Source: an uncultured Clostridia bacterium (lineage in GTDB: Bacteria > Bacillota > Clostridia > Christensenellales > CAG-917). Taken from it: DNA of 64,000 nt. Position 1 is the stretch's first letter. Every line of letters begins with the position of its first letter. Position numbers and translations under genes: made by a program. The notes below the pieces were generated by a model. The model made no database searches and was not told where the DNA came from. It worked only from the letters and a program-made list of their open reading frames with translations. Shown one piece after another: positions 1 to 7,766 of this stretch. The stretch covers positions 64,727-128,726 of the forward strand of contig CALVNH010000003.1 of assembly GCA_944349635.1 (NCBI GenBank), written 5' to 3'.

Positions 1-1191
1 CGAATAGACGATACGCAGATTGTTGTCCAGCACAAGCTGGTCGTACTCCGCCTCTCTGTTTGCGGGAATGTAGAGCGCAAACGAAGCGAAATTGTAACCG
101 CTGTTCAAAAAGCTGCTCGGCACTATGGCAACGGAGTTGGACCCCACGCTGACGGTCGGACATCTGGACGAATCGTTGTCGTAATAGGTGTTGACCATAT
201 TCAGGAAGATATAGTCGGACTCATACTGTTCGCGTTTGCCGGAATCGGGATAATACAGATAGCGCGTGACTATTCCGTAAGAATTGTTGTAATAATAGGT
301 GTAATCCTCGGTGGAAGAAGAGCCCCACTCTTCATGAACGTAAAACTTTCCGTTCCCGAGATAAGTTGCTTCCGTGTAATACTTGGTGTGGTCGTCTGCG
401 GCGGCATAGGTGCCGAAAGCGGGCGCCTTGACATCGGGAGAAGCGGAAGCCGTCTGCGGCACGGAATAGATGTAGGACGACACTTCCTTGTCGGAGTTGG
501 TGTATTTGACGGTCACGTACTTGTCGTCGAACGCGAGAAGATTGTCGAGACTTTTGGAAGGATTGTAGACCCTGCACGCGAGTTCACCCGTGGAAGCGCG
601 GTAAATCGGAGTGTAAAGCGTCACGCCTTCGGCGCGGCACGCGACGTCGTAAAGAGGATTCACGGCGACGAGTTCGGAATCGAGGATTCTGATTGCGTCG
701 TAGATTTTGACGGAGGAAGTCACACCCGCGGTTTTGGACAGCGAAATCACTTCCCTGCCGTTTGCGTCAAGCACGCCGACCTTTTCGCCGCCCGTGCGCA
801 CCGCAATCATTCCGCACTCGACGTCGATTGCCTGCACGGCAACGTAATCGGCAATCAGCAAATCACCCACCGTCTTGTCCGTGCCCGCCGTGGATTTGAT
901 GACGGAGAGATTCTTGGTGGAGGAGTTCTCCACGATATAGCTGTCCAGCGCGCGGATATACCCTATATCGGAATCGCCGTGTCCCGACGTGGAAGTCAGC
1001 ACGGTATAGCCGTTGGGCACCACCACCTGCAACGCCGAACCGTTCAGCTGCGAATAGGAGGAAACCCCGCGGTAAATCTCACCGATGGAAGGATACTTTT
1101 CTCCTCCGAACTTGTCACACCCCGCAAAAGCAAAAGCGGCACACGCAAGCACAAGCACGAGCACCAACACGGAAAGTCTTTTCATTTTCAT
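1..1191 (-). CDS. Secreted lipoprotein of unknown function (C-terminal end lies beyond the window)
   Basis: An open frame of at least 397 codons runs off the left edge without a stop. It begins MKMKRLSV with a hydrophobic run and a lipobox ending FAGC (Cys25), so it should be lipid-anchored outside the membrane. The mature part is rich in Tyr, Ser, Val and Asp. A segment around residues 100-130 (VGVLDANGREV) resembles a WG/beta-propeller-type strand pair, but I recognise no family. Its ATG overlaps the recO stop as ATGA, with AAGGAG seven bases upstream, so it is probably translationally coupled to recO and is the distal gene of the yqfC-recO operon. The lipobox and start are seen directly; function is unknown. 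Confidence 0.85.
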   Translation of the reverse strand, partial: MKMKRLSVLVLVLVLACAAFAFAGCDKFGGEKYPSIGEIYRGVSSYSQLNGSALQVVVPNGYTVLTSTSGHGDSDIGYIRALDSYIVENSSTKNLSVIKSTAGTDKTVGDLLIADYVAVQAIDVECGMIAVRTGGEKVGVLDANGREVISLSKTAGVTSSVKIYDAIRILDSELVAVNPLYDVACRAEGVTLYTPIYRASTGELACRVYNPSKSLDNLLAFDDKYVTVKYTNSDKEVSSYIYSVPQTASASPDVKAPAFGTYAAADDHTKYYTEATYLGNGKFYVHEEWGSSSTEDYTYYYNNSYGIVTRYLYYPDSGKREQYESDYIFLNMVNTYYDNDSSRCPTVSVGSNSVAIVPSSFLNSGYNFASFALYIPANREAEYDQLVLDNNLRIVYS

Positions 1192-1883
1192 CTTTGCTCC
1201 TTAAAGTAACTGCCGTCGGGACGCACTCCGAGAGTGCGGTACACGAAATCGGCAAGCATTATGTTTGCTCTGTTTTTCAGGGAATCGGGAATTTCGCGGT
1301 TCTCGCCCGCAAGGAAAGCGCGGGAAACGGCGTCGATTTTTATGCCGTCGAAAGAGGCGCAATGCGGACACACGACGCCGTCCGATTCCGAATAAGAAGC
1401 GTCGCCGTCCAGAATGCAACGGCAAGCGGAGCACGCGGAAAAATCCAGTCCAGCACCGTTGTCGTTGAGCGTATGCAACAAAAAATCGCACACGGCGTCC
1501 GCCGCGGCTTTGTTTTCGTACGCCATTGCTTTCAGTTCGTTCACGGAGTGTAAAAAGAGGGAGGGTTGCGCCTCGGGAGAAAGCCTTGCCAGCATTTCGA
1601 GAATCAGACACGCCGCATAATACTTGTCGATGTCCGCCGTTATCGGCGAAAAGGAATCGTACTGCACGCAGTCCGTGACTATGTATCTGTCGCCCTTGCC
1701 GCTCAGCATATACTCGCCGAAGTTCATCGGCGCCGCGGCATAGCGCAGTTTTGCGCCGGGTTTCAGGCAACTTTTGGCGGACGCGGTAAGCTTTCCCTCT
1801 TCGAGGGAAACGAGGGTCAGAATCAAATCAGCTTCGCGGTACGGCACCGCTCTCGTCACTATGGCTTTTACCTTCTTGTCCAT
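1188..1883 (-). CDS. recO: DNA repair protein RecO
   Basis: 231 aa, close to the usual length. RecO acts with RecF/RecR to load RecA on SSB-coated single strands and in family members binds the SSB C-terminal tip. The N-terminal OB-fold is recognisable (VKAIVTRAVPYREADLILTLVSLEEGKLTASAKS begins near residue 5). A four-cysteine zinc motif follows at about residues 151-176 (CSACRC then CPHC). The start ATG has GGAG five bases upstream. Its 5' end overlaps the small yqzL frame and its stop overlaps the start of the next lipoprotein gene. The era-yqzL-recO order matches Bacillus. Identification is firm. Confidence 0.96.
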   Translation of the reverse strand: MDKKVKAIVTRAVPYREADLILTLVSLEEGKLTASAKSCLKPGAKLRYAAAPMNFGEYMLSGKGDRYIVTDCVQYDSFSPITADIDKYYAACLILEMLARLSPEAQPSLFLHSVNELKAMAYENKAAADAVCDFLLHTLNDNGAGLDFSACSACRCILDGDASYSESDGVVCPHCASFDGIKIDAVSRAFLAGENREIPDSLKNRANIMLADFVYRTLGVRPDGSYFKEQR

Positions 1884-1974
1884 ACTCCGTGTCGCGCAAA
1901 GCGCGGTAGGCGTTGTAAAATTCTATTTTGCCCGTGGCAGTAAACATTTTCCAGAAATCGTTGCCGTTCATCAT
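1828..1974 (-). CDS. yqzL: YqzL-family small protein (48 aa)
   Basis: A 48-codon frame lies exactly between era and recO, the position of yqzL in Bacillus subtilis. The translation starts MMNGNDFWKMFTATGKIEFY, and the FWKxFxxTGxIexY pattern is the YqzL signature. A second in-frame ATG follows immediately, so the true start may be at 1971. The 3' end overlaps recO by 56 bases in another frame. The Shine-Dalgarno is weak (GGAAAC). The molecular role of YqzL is not known; the conserved place between two GTPase/repair genes is the main clue. Length is typical (about 45-50 aa). Confidence 0.8.
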   Translation of the reverse strand: MMNGNDFWKMFTATGKIEFYNAYRALRDTEYGQEGKSHSDESGAVPRS

Positions 1975-2045
1975 ACGGCTAGTTTGTTTCCGCAAAAACG
2001 TTTTATACCGTTGCCCTCACGCCGCGCGCGACGCGTCGGAGGACG

Positions 2046-2942
2046 TCATTTCTTGAAATCCTTCGGGTCGTAACCAAGCTCCCGCATAAGATAGTCGCTG
2101 TCGCGCCATTCGTTCTTGACGCGCACGTAAAGCGTCAGAAACACCTTTGCGCCCGTCAGCTCTTCCAAATCCTTGCGAGCGGCCGTGGCGATGGATTTCA
2201 GCGTCGCACCGCCTTTGCCTATGACAATGGCCTTGTGAGACTGCTTTTCGCACACCACGTCGGCGTCGATGTCGTAAATGTCCTTGTCATCGCGCGGGGA
2301 AAATTTGTTGACGTAAACGCCTATGCCGTAAGGCACTTCCTTGTCAAGCAGATAAAGGGCCTTTTCCCTTATGATTTCCGCCGCCATGAAGCGCATGGAG
2401 CTGTCCGTGTACATATCTTCGGGGAACATCGCCACGCCATCGGGAAGCTGCTTTTTGAGCTCTTCCGTAAGAGGTTGCAGATTCTCGCCCTTTTTGGCGG
2501 ATACCGGCACAACGGCGTTCAGCCCCTTGATTCCGTTCAGTTTTTCCAACGACGCAAACATCGTGTCGCGCGTCACGGCGTCCTCTTTGTTGAGCGCCAC
2601 CGTCACGGGAAGCTGTTCGGCGTATTTTTCCAGAAATTCGTAATCCTCTTTCTGCAACCCGCGGGAAGCGTCGATGACGTAAAGGACTTCGTCCACGTCT
2701 TTCAGGCTGCCCGAAACGGCCTGCATCATATACTCGCCCAGCTTGTTTCTTGCGCGGTGAATTCCGGGAGTGTCGATGAACACCATCTGGCTGTCGCTGT
2801 CGTTCACTATGCCCAGAATTTTGTTGCGCGTGGTCTGCGGGCGCCAGGAAACTATGGCGACCTTTTCGCCTACCAGCGCGTTAATCAATGTTGATTTGCC
2901 CGCGTTCGGCAGACCTGCTATACAAATAAAACCCGATTTCAT
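2046..2942 (-). CDS. era: GTPase Era
   Basis: 298 aa, normal for Era, the GTPase that binds the 3' end of 16S rRNA during 30S subunit maturation. G1 is GLPNAGKST near residue 9, the G2 threonine lies in RPQTTRN, G3 is DTPG and G4 is NKED. The C-terminal KH domain is complete, with VIGKGGATLKSI near residue 245. It lies 39 bases downstream of ybeY, without the dgkA and cdd genes that separate them in many Bacillota. yqzL and recO follow. Nothing is missing from the core motifs. Confidence 0.97.
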   Translation of the reverse strand: MKSGFICIAGLPNAGKSTLINALVGEKVAIVSWRPQTTRNKILGIVNDSDSQMVFIDTPGIHRARNKLGEYMMQAVSGSLKDVDEVLYVIDASRGLQKEDYEFLEKYAEQLPVTVALNKEDAVTRDTMFASLEKLNGIKGLNAVVPVSAKKGENLQPLTEELKKQLPDGVAMFPEDMYTDSSMRFMAAEIIREKALYLLDKEVPYGIGVYVNKFSPRDDKDIYDIDADVVCEKQSHKAIVIGKGGATLKSIATAARKDLEELTGAKVFLTLYVRVKNEWRDSDYLMRELGYDPKDFKK

Positions 2943-2981
2943 CTTGTCCTCTGTGCAAAATCCTTTTCTCTTGCGGAAAAG

Positions 2982-3458
2982 TCAGTTTGCGCTCCTTCCG
3001 AGTCCGACGTCTTTCATAACCTCTTCGGCAATGCCAGTCATCTCTTTTTCACCCTGCTCCGTGACGTGGTCGAAGCCGAGCAGATGAAGCAGTCCGTGAC
3101 AGGCGAGATAGGCAAGTTCGCGCCTGAAACCGTGGCCGTACTCCTCCGCCTGTTTCCTTGCTCGTTCGCGCGAAATCATTATACTGCCGAGCGCTACCCG
3201 TTTTCCGTCGAAGGCCTCGTCGGAAAAGTCACTTGCCGCGACGGGAAGTTCGAGTCCGTCGAAATACGGAAAACTGAGCACGTCGGTTTCGCTGTCGATA
3301 CCTCTGTTCTCGCGGTTGAACTGTCTGACCGTTTCTCCGTCCGTCACCGCGAGGTCGACGGTGAAAATGTCGTCTTGTCCCAGTCTGCGGTACAGAGCTC
3401 TCTCCACCGCGCCTATGAGACGACGCTCCGAGAATGTCAATCCCGTGTACTCTATCAT
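2982..3458 (-). CDS. ybeY: Endoribonuclease YbeY (rRNA maturation factor)
   Basis: 158 aa from the ATG at 3458. That ATG overlaps the pgpH stop as ATGA and gives the expected N-terminus (MIEYTGLTF). A longer upstream frame exists but would sit inside pgpH. The zinc-binding motif HGLLHLLGFDH near residue 120 supplies the three metal-binding histidines. LSFPYFD and GSIMIS are also family motifs. YbeY is a metal-dependent RNase for 16S rRNA 3'-end processing and ribosome quality control, and its neighbour Era acts on the same rRNA end. Confidence 0.95.
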   Translation of the reverse strand: MIEYTGLTFSERRLIGAVERALYRRLGQDDIFTVDLAVTDGETVRQFNRENRGIDSETDVLSFPYFDGLELPVAASDFSDEAFDGKRVALGSIMISRERARKQAEEYGHGFRRELAYLACHGLLHLLGFDHVTEQGEKEMTGIAEEVMKDVGLGRSAN

Positions 3459-4927
3459 AGTCTCTTTTTGTCGTAGGACACTCTGCCGTGTTGAACGCGC
3501 GGAAGCGTCTCGATAATGGTGCTTCTTATGACGGCGAGGTCCTTCATCGTGACGGGACACTCGTCGAACTGTCCGAGTTTGAGTTTTTCGTCGATGAGAC
3601 TCTTGACTCGCGCCTCGTACTCTTCCTTGCTCTCCGGTGTGTAAGCTCTCATCGCCGCTTCCACCGTGTCGGCAATCATAATGATTGCGGAAATTTTGCT
3701 CTGCGGTTTGGGACCCGGATACGTGAAATTCCTTACGGACAGGTCTCCCTCCTCCGTCAGATTAAGCGCCTTTCTGTAAAAGTATCCGACGGGAGACGTG
3801 CCGTGATGTTCCTTGCACACGGCGACGATTTCGGGAGGCAGTCTGTACTGCTTGGCAAGAATCTCTCCGAACACCGTATGCGAAGTGATGACGCTGACGC
3901 TCACTTCGGGAATAAGTTCGTCGTGCGGATTGTAGGTGGACTGGTTCTCGGAAAAATAAACGGGAGATTTGAGTTTGCCTATGTCGTGATAGTAAGCGGC
4001 GGCGCGTGCGAGATTGGGATTCTCCCCTATGGCGTTGGCGCAGGCCTCGGCGAGATTGCCGACCACCAACGAATGATTGAACGTACCGGGCGCTTCGCTT
4101 GCCAGACGTTTGAGCAGAGGCTGGTTGAGGTTGGTCAGTTCGTTCAGGCGGAAATCGTCCGCGATGTTAAAAATGCCCTCGAATATCGCGACGAGCGGGG
4201 TAAACACGAATACCGCCGCCGCAGAAGAACCGTAAGACCACAACGGATTGAACAACAAATCGATTCCGACTTCGCCCGTAGCCAGCGTACAGACTATGAC
4301 GAGGGGCACGGACGCCAGCGCCGCCATAAGCGCGCCTATAATGAACTGCAACCGCGTGAGATGTTTGTTCACCAGCGAATTGATTGCAATCGCGGCAACG
4401 AAATTGCACACCACGGAGATGAGCAACCCCGTGATACGTACGTCAATGAACTGTTCGCCGTATCCGTAAGCAAAGATGAGCATACACGCCGCCACCAGCG
4501 TGGTAATCATCGAAGTCCTGCGGTTGGACAGCTCCACGAGCACCAGCGCGCAAAGACTGAGAGGCAGTGCGTACACGTTCAAAAACCGCGTGGTGGCAAG
4601 ACTCACGATATAGGTTATTGTCAGCGTGACGACGGACAGAAGATAATGCCTGCCGGCGAATTTCCCCGCTTCCTCATAGTTGTAAATGCCGAAAAACATT
4701 ATGCCGAAAAGCACGGCGTTCGTTGCGAAAAGTCCGCTGGTCGCCGCCGCGTGATGCGGTGAAAATGACAGGGCAAAATCCCCCGTCATATAAATGGTGA
4801 ACACCGTCAGCAGCATTGAAATCAACAAGGCCGGCGGGTAAACCTTGGCAAACGTGACGAACATCTTGCGCCGTTTGAGTACGGCGGCTTTTTCCGAACT
4901 TGTCAGTTCGTCGAAACTCTTTTTCAT
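3455..4927 (-). CDS. pgpH: PgpH-type HD phosphohydrolase (cyclic-di-AMP phosphodiesterase) lacking the extracellular domain
   Basis: 490 aa from the ATG at 4927, with GAGGAG just upstream and one base after the phoH stop. About eight hydrophobic helices span residues 28-252 (for example 28-48, 64-82, 93-112, 117-134, 140-157, 167-185, 192-215, 231-252). A cytoplasmic HD domain follows, with GTFNHSLVVGNLAE (His285) and YYHDIGK (His314-Asp315). By family knowledge these hydrolyse c-di-AMP to pApA. Usual PgpH/YqfF proteins are about 700 aa with a long extracellular 7TMR-HDED domain after the first helix. Here TM1 is followed almost directly by TM2, so that sensor is absent. Context (phoH before, ybeY after) is canonical. 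Confidence 0.92.
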   Translation of the reverse strand: MKKSFDELTSSEKAAVLKRRKMFVTFAKVYPPALLISMLLTVFTIYMTGDFALSFSPHHAAATSGLFATNAVLFGIMFFGIYNYEEAGKFAGRHYLLSVVTLTITYIVSLATTRFLNVYALPLSLCALVLVELSNRRTSMITTLVAACMLIFAYGYGEQFIDVRITGLLISVVCNFVAAIAINSLVNKHLTRLQFIIGALMAALASVPLVIVCTLATGEVGIDLLFNPLWSYGSSAAAVFVFTPLVAIFEGIFNIADDFRLNELTNLNQPLLKRLASEAPGTFNHSLVVGNLAEACANAIGENPNLARAAAYYHDIGKLKSPVYFSENQSTYNPHDELIPEVSVSVITSHTVFGEILAKQYRLPPEIVAVCKEHHGTSPVGYFYRKALNLTEEGDLSVRNFTYPGPKPQSKISAIIMIADTVEAAMRAYTPESKEEYEARVKSLIDEKLKLGQFDECPVTMKDLAVIRSTIIETLPRVQHGRVSYDKKRL

Positions 4928-4928
4928 A

Positions 4929-5933
4929 TCACTCCTCGGAAGAAGAAGCTTCCGCTCCGTCCTCCTCCTTGCGCCTTTCGGCATCCTCTTTTGCCGCACG
5001 GTCGTAAGCACGGATAATCCTGCTCACGAGTTCGTGCCTCACCACGTCGCAGCATTCCAGCCTGACGACGGCAATATCCTTCACACCTTTGAGCACTCGC
5101 TCGGCGTGCGTGAGTCCGCTTGTGACGTTGCGGGGCAAATCTATCTGCGTATCGTCTCCCGTAACGACCATTTTGCTGCCCTCTCCGAGACGCGTGAGAA
5201 ACATTTTCATCTGCTCTTTCGTCGTATTCTGCGCCTCGTCGAGAATTATGAAACTGCGGTTGAGCGTCCTTCCGCGCATATAAGCGAGCGGCGCGATTTC
5301 CACCAGACCGCGTTCGATGTTCCTCTGATAAAACTCGCTCCCGCCCATAAGCTCTTCCAGAGCGTCGTAGAGCGGACGGAGATAAGGGTCAACCTTCTCC
5401 GCAAGGTCACCGGGAAGAAAACCCAGTTTTTCTCCCGCTTCCACGGCGGGACGCGTGAGAATGATTTTGTCCACTTCGCGGTTTTTGAGAGCGTCGACCG
5501 CAAGTGCGACGGCAAGATAGGTCTTGCCCGTGCCGGCGGGTCCTATGCCGAACACCACGCTGTTGCTCTTTATGGCGTCGACGTACAATTTCTGCCCGAG
5601 GCTTTTTGGGAAAACGGCTTTTCCTCTGCCTACCGTCACGGATTCGAACAAATCCTTCACGTTGGACACCTTGCCTTTGCGGACCATATCAACGACGGCT
5701 TCCGTCTGTTGTGTTCCGATGGGCTCCTTAGAGGACAGCGTTACAAGCGCGTCGATTGCGGCAATGGCGCTCTCGACGTCGCCCTTTTCGCCCGTGATTT
5801 TCAGAGAATCGCTCCCGGTGAAAACGGAAACGCCGAAACTGTCTTCCAACAGTTTCACGTTGTTGTCAAGGCCTCCGAATATTTCTTTGAAAGCCTCGTA
5901 ATTGTCTATGTGTTTTTCTTTCGAAATTCTCAT
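4929..5933 (-). CDS. phoH: PhoH family ATPase
   Basis: 334 aa. An N-terminal KH-like segment (residues 1-75) is followed by the PhoH P-loop domain: Walker A GPAGTGKT near residue 130, TRPAVEAGEKLGFLPGD, and Walker B ILDEAQN near residue 230. The GDDTQIDLP motif follows, then a charged Glu/Lys/Ser-rich tail. PhoH proteins are ATPases linked to RNA metabolism; the exact role is unsettled. It lies between yqfD and pgpH as in other Bacillota and ends one base before the pgpH start. Confidence 0.95.
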   Translation of the reverse strand: MRISKEKHIDNYEAFKEIFGGLDNNVKLLEDSFGVSVFTGSDSLKITGEKGDVESAIAAIDALVTLSSKEPIGTQQTEAVVDMVRKGKVSNVKDLFESVTVGRGKAVFPKSLGQKLYVDAIKSNSVVFGIGPAGTGKTYLAVALAVDALKNREVDKIILTRPAVEAGEKLGFLPGDLAEKVDPYLRPLYDALEELMGGSEFYQRNIERGLVEIAPLAYMRGRTLNRSFIILDEAQNTTKEQMKMFLTRLGEGSKMVVTGDDTQIDLPRNVTSGLTHAERVLKGVKDIAVVRLECCDVVRHELVSRIIRAYDRAAKEDAERRKEEDGAEASSSEE

Positions 5934-5956
5934 TTGCCTACCGTTGCAACCGAGGT

Positions 5957-7270
5957 TCAGACGTCTATGCGCTCCTCCGCCTCCAAAGTAACTTTGACAT
6001 AAGTGCCGCCCTCCGCCCGCCTCACGGAAACAATGCTGTCCGTCACGACGGCGTCGGGAGAGAGTTTCTCCCTAACGGAAGAAACCGCGGCGGCAGTCAT
6101 CTGCTCTTCCGTCATCGTGTTCTGCATCTCGGTGTAGCGCACTTCCCTGAACGTGTACTCGAACACCCCGTATCCGAAGAGAAAGGAATTGCGAAACGTA
6201 TTCACAGACAATTCAAACTCTTCAAACGGCGAATCGGGAGTCTCGGGCACCTTTCCGAAAAAAGACAGCCTGGTGTAGGTCTTTGTGTCGCCGTATTCCC
6301 TCGTGATTACCGTGTCGGGATAAAACAGCGTGGCTTCCGTGTAAGTTTTTCCGAAAACCTCGCCGTTCGCGGCGCAGGCCACCCGTTCTTCGCCGACAAG
6401 CACGTAAGGGGCAATCAGCGCTGTTCCTTCATCGACGACGTCGCCGTACTTTACAAGCAACGTTCCCGAAAACACGATTGCTCTCGTGACGACGGCACGT
6501 TTGGAAGCTGCGACGGAAGAAGTGGGCACAGTGTCGAATTCGGCGTCGTCGCGCTCGTTGCGTACGACCACGTACACGCGCGTACCGCGTTTGGTCACGG
6601 AAGCAAACGAAATCCCGTAAAGCGAAAGGATGCGTTTTTCCACCGCGTCGGCGTCGAAGTCCCATAAAAACGCCCCACGCACAACGCCGCTTTCCGTCAG
6701 TATGCGCGAAATCTCCGCGTTGCATTCTCCGTCCGTGACAATGTCGCTCACCGAAAACGGATATACGCACAACGCCCCCGTCACCAGCAACGCGCCCGCC
6801 AGAATCCCCCACCTGCGCAACAGCCGCAGAATGCGGAGAAACGGGCCCGTTTCTTTTATTATTATATAATCATAGCATAGTGAATCAAAGATTGCAACAA
6901 CCTTTGTCTTGTCCGATGAGGGTACGCTGAACAATAAAGCGTTGCCCTCGGAAGGCTGAAATTTCACCGTCGTCACCCGCGACAATTCGCTGATGAGTCT
7001 GCCGCGGTTCAATCCTTCCGTTTTGAAGTGTGTGCGCGAAAACGGCACTTTTTCTGCACATATATGACTTTTAACACGCATTTTGCGTTCTTTTCCGACT
7101 GCATTGCGCAAATCCTCGACGTACATCGACGACGGTGTCCGCTCCCGCCCCGTACCCGCGGTCGCTGCAACTTCCGCGTCGCGATTCCGAGCGGAAAAGC
7201 TGCGGCAGAACCGTTTTCCGACATTGCTTTGCATTTCCGTCACTGAACTTTCCCCGCCGTTTTCAATCAA
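5957..7270 (-). CDS. yqfD: Sporulation protein YqfD (start uncertain)
   Basis: The core matches YqfD. After an N-terminal domain (FSRTHFKTEGLNRGRLISEL) there is one membrane helix (WGILAGALLVTGALCVYPF). A large extracytoplasmic domain follows with the family pattern GxxRGAFLWDFDADAVEKRIL, then VYVVVRNE, then DEGTALIAPYV. YqfD and YqfC are sporulation proteins expressed in the mother cell in Bacillus. Two starts are possible. TTG at 7270 overlaps the yqfC stop and has a strong AAGGGG-type Shine-Dalgarno, but adds about 60 low-similarity residues. ATG at 7081 begins close to where homologues start but has only GGAAAAG upstream. I give the longer form; the family alignment favours the shorter. 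Confidence 0.85.
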   Translation of the reverse strand: MIENGGESSVTEMQSNVGKRFCRSFSARNRDAEVAATAGTGRERTPSSMYVEDLRNAVGKERKMRVKSHICAEKVPFSRTHFKTEGLNRGRLISELSRVTTVKFQPSEGNALLFSVPSSDKTKVVAIFDSLCYDYIIIKETGPFLRILRLLRRWGILAGALLVTGALCVYPFSVSDIVTDGECNAEISRILTESGVVRGAFLWDFDADAVEKRILSLYGISFASVTKRGTRVYVVVRNERDDAEFDTVPTSSVAASKRAVVTRAIVFSGTLLVKYGDVVDEGTALIAPYVLVGEERVACAANGEVFGKTYTEATLFYPDTVITREYGDTKTYTRLSFFGKVPETPDSPFEEFELSVNTFRNSFLFGYGVFEYTFREVRYTEMQNTMTEEQMTAAAVSSVREKLSPDAVVTDSIVSVRRAEGGTYVKVTLEAEERIDV

Positions 7271-7568
7271 GTTCCACCCCTTTTACGTCGCCTTTTACAT
7301 AGGCGTCCCCGCCGCCTATCTGCACGATAAGGAGATTTTCTCCCGTCACTTTAAGTCCTCCCTTCGAAAAACGTACGCACACTTCACTTGCGGAAGAAAA
7401 CGTCACGCTCTTGATTCCGCTTATCACGACGTGGCCGTTGCCTATGATATTCACCGTAAAAGGCGCAAATGCGTCCTCGATGCCGAACCTGTCCAGAATT
7501 TCGTCTATAAACATACTAAAATCTATGACGCCGATTTCGGCGTTATGCCGCGATGTCCTCACAGACAC
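7263..7568 (-). CDS. yqfC: YqfC/YabP-family sporulation protein
   Basis: 101 aa from a GTG at 7568; an internal ATG at 7514 is an alternative. The beta-rich pattern of the YabP/YqfC family is clear: VNIIGNGHVVISGIKSVT, then VCVRFSKGGLKVTGENLLIV, then YVKGDVKGVEL at the C-terminus. This small protein precedes yqfD in Bacillota and belongs to the mother-cell programme. It is the first gene of the operon running to recO, 84 bases after the dnaB terminator hairpin. I could not find a convincing sigma-A, sigma-E or sigma-K promoter in that gap. Confidence 0.85.
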   Translation of the reverse strand: MSVRTSRHNAEIGVIDFSMFIDEILDRFGIEDAFAPFTVNIIGNGHVVISGIKSVTFSSASEVCVRFSKGGLKVTGENLLIVQIGGGDAYVKGDVKGVELD

Positions 7569-7651
7569 CGATAGGCTTTTCGCGTCGCGGTTCCGTCAGG
7601 CGTTTTCTCAAACGGAACGTTATCAATTTGCCGTTCGTCAATCGCGGTCGC

Positions 7652-7677
7652 AAAAAAAGCGGCGCACGAAGCGCCGC
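7652..7677 (-). terminator. Intrinsic terminator after dnaB
   Basis: On the minus strand GCGGCGC pairs with GCGCCGC across a five-base loop (TTCGT), followed by seven T. It lies 90 bases after the dnaB stop and separates the parE-dnaB region from the yqfC operon. Confidence 0.9.
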
Positions 7678-7766
7678 AAATGCGATATACGGGTTTATGT
7701 CGGACGCGGGAATTTCCTGAGCGTGTACGGGCAGACACGGAAATCCGCGCAGAAACTTCTCGGACG

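Noticed and set aside
334-1209. A 291-codon plus-strand frame at the left edge
   Set aside because: Opposite the lipoprotein gene, which has a lipobox, Shine-Dalgarno and coupling to recO.
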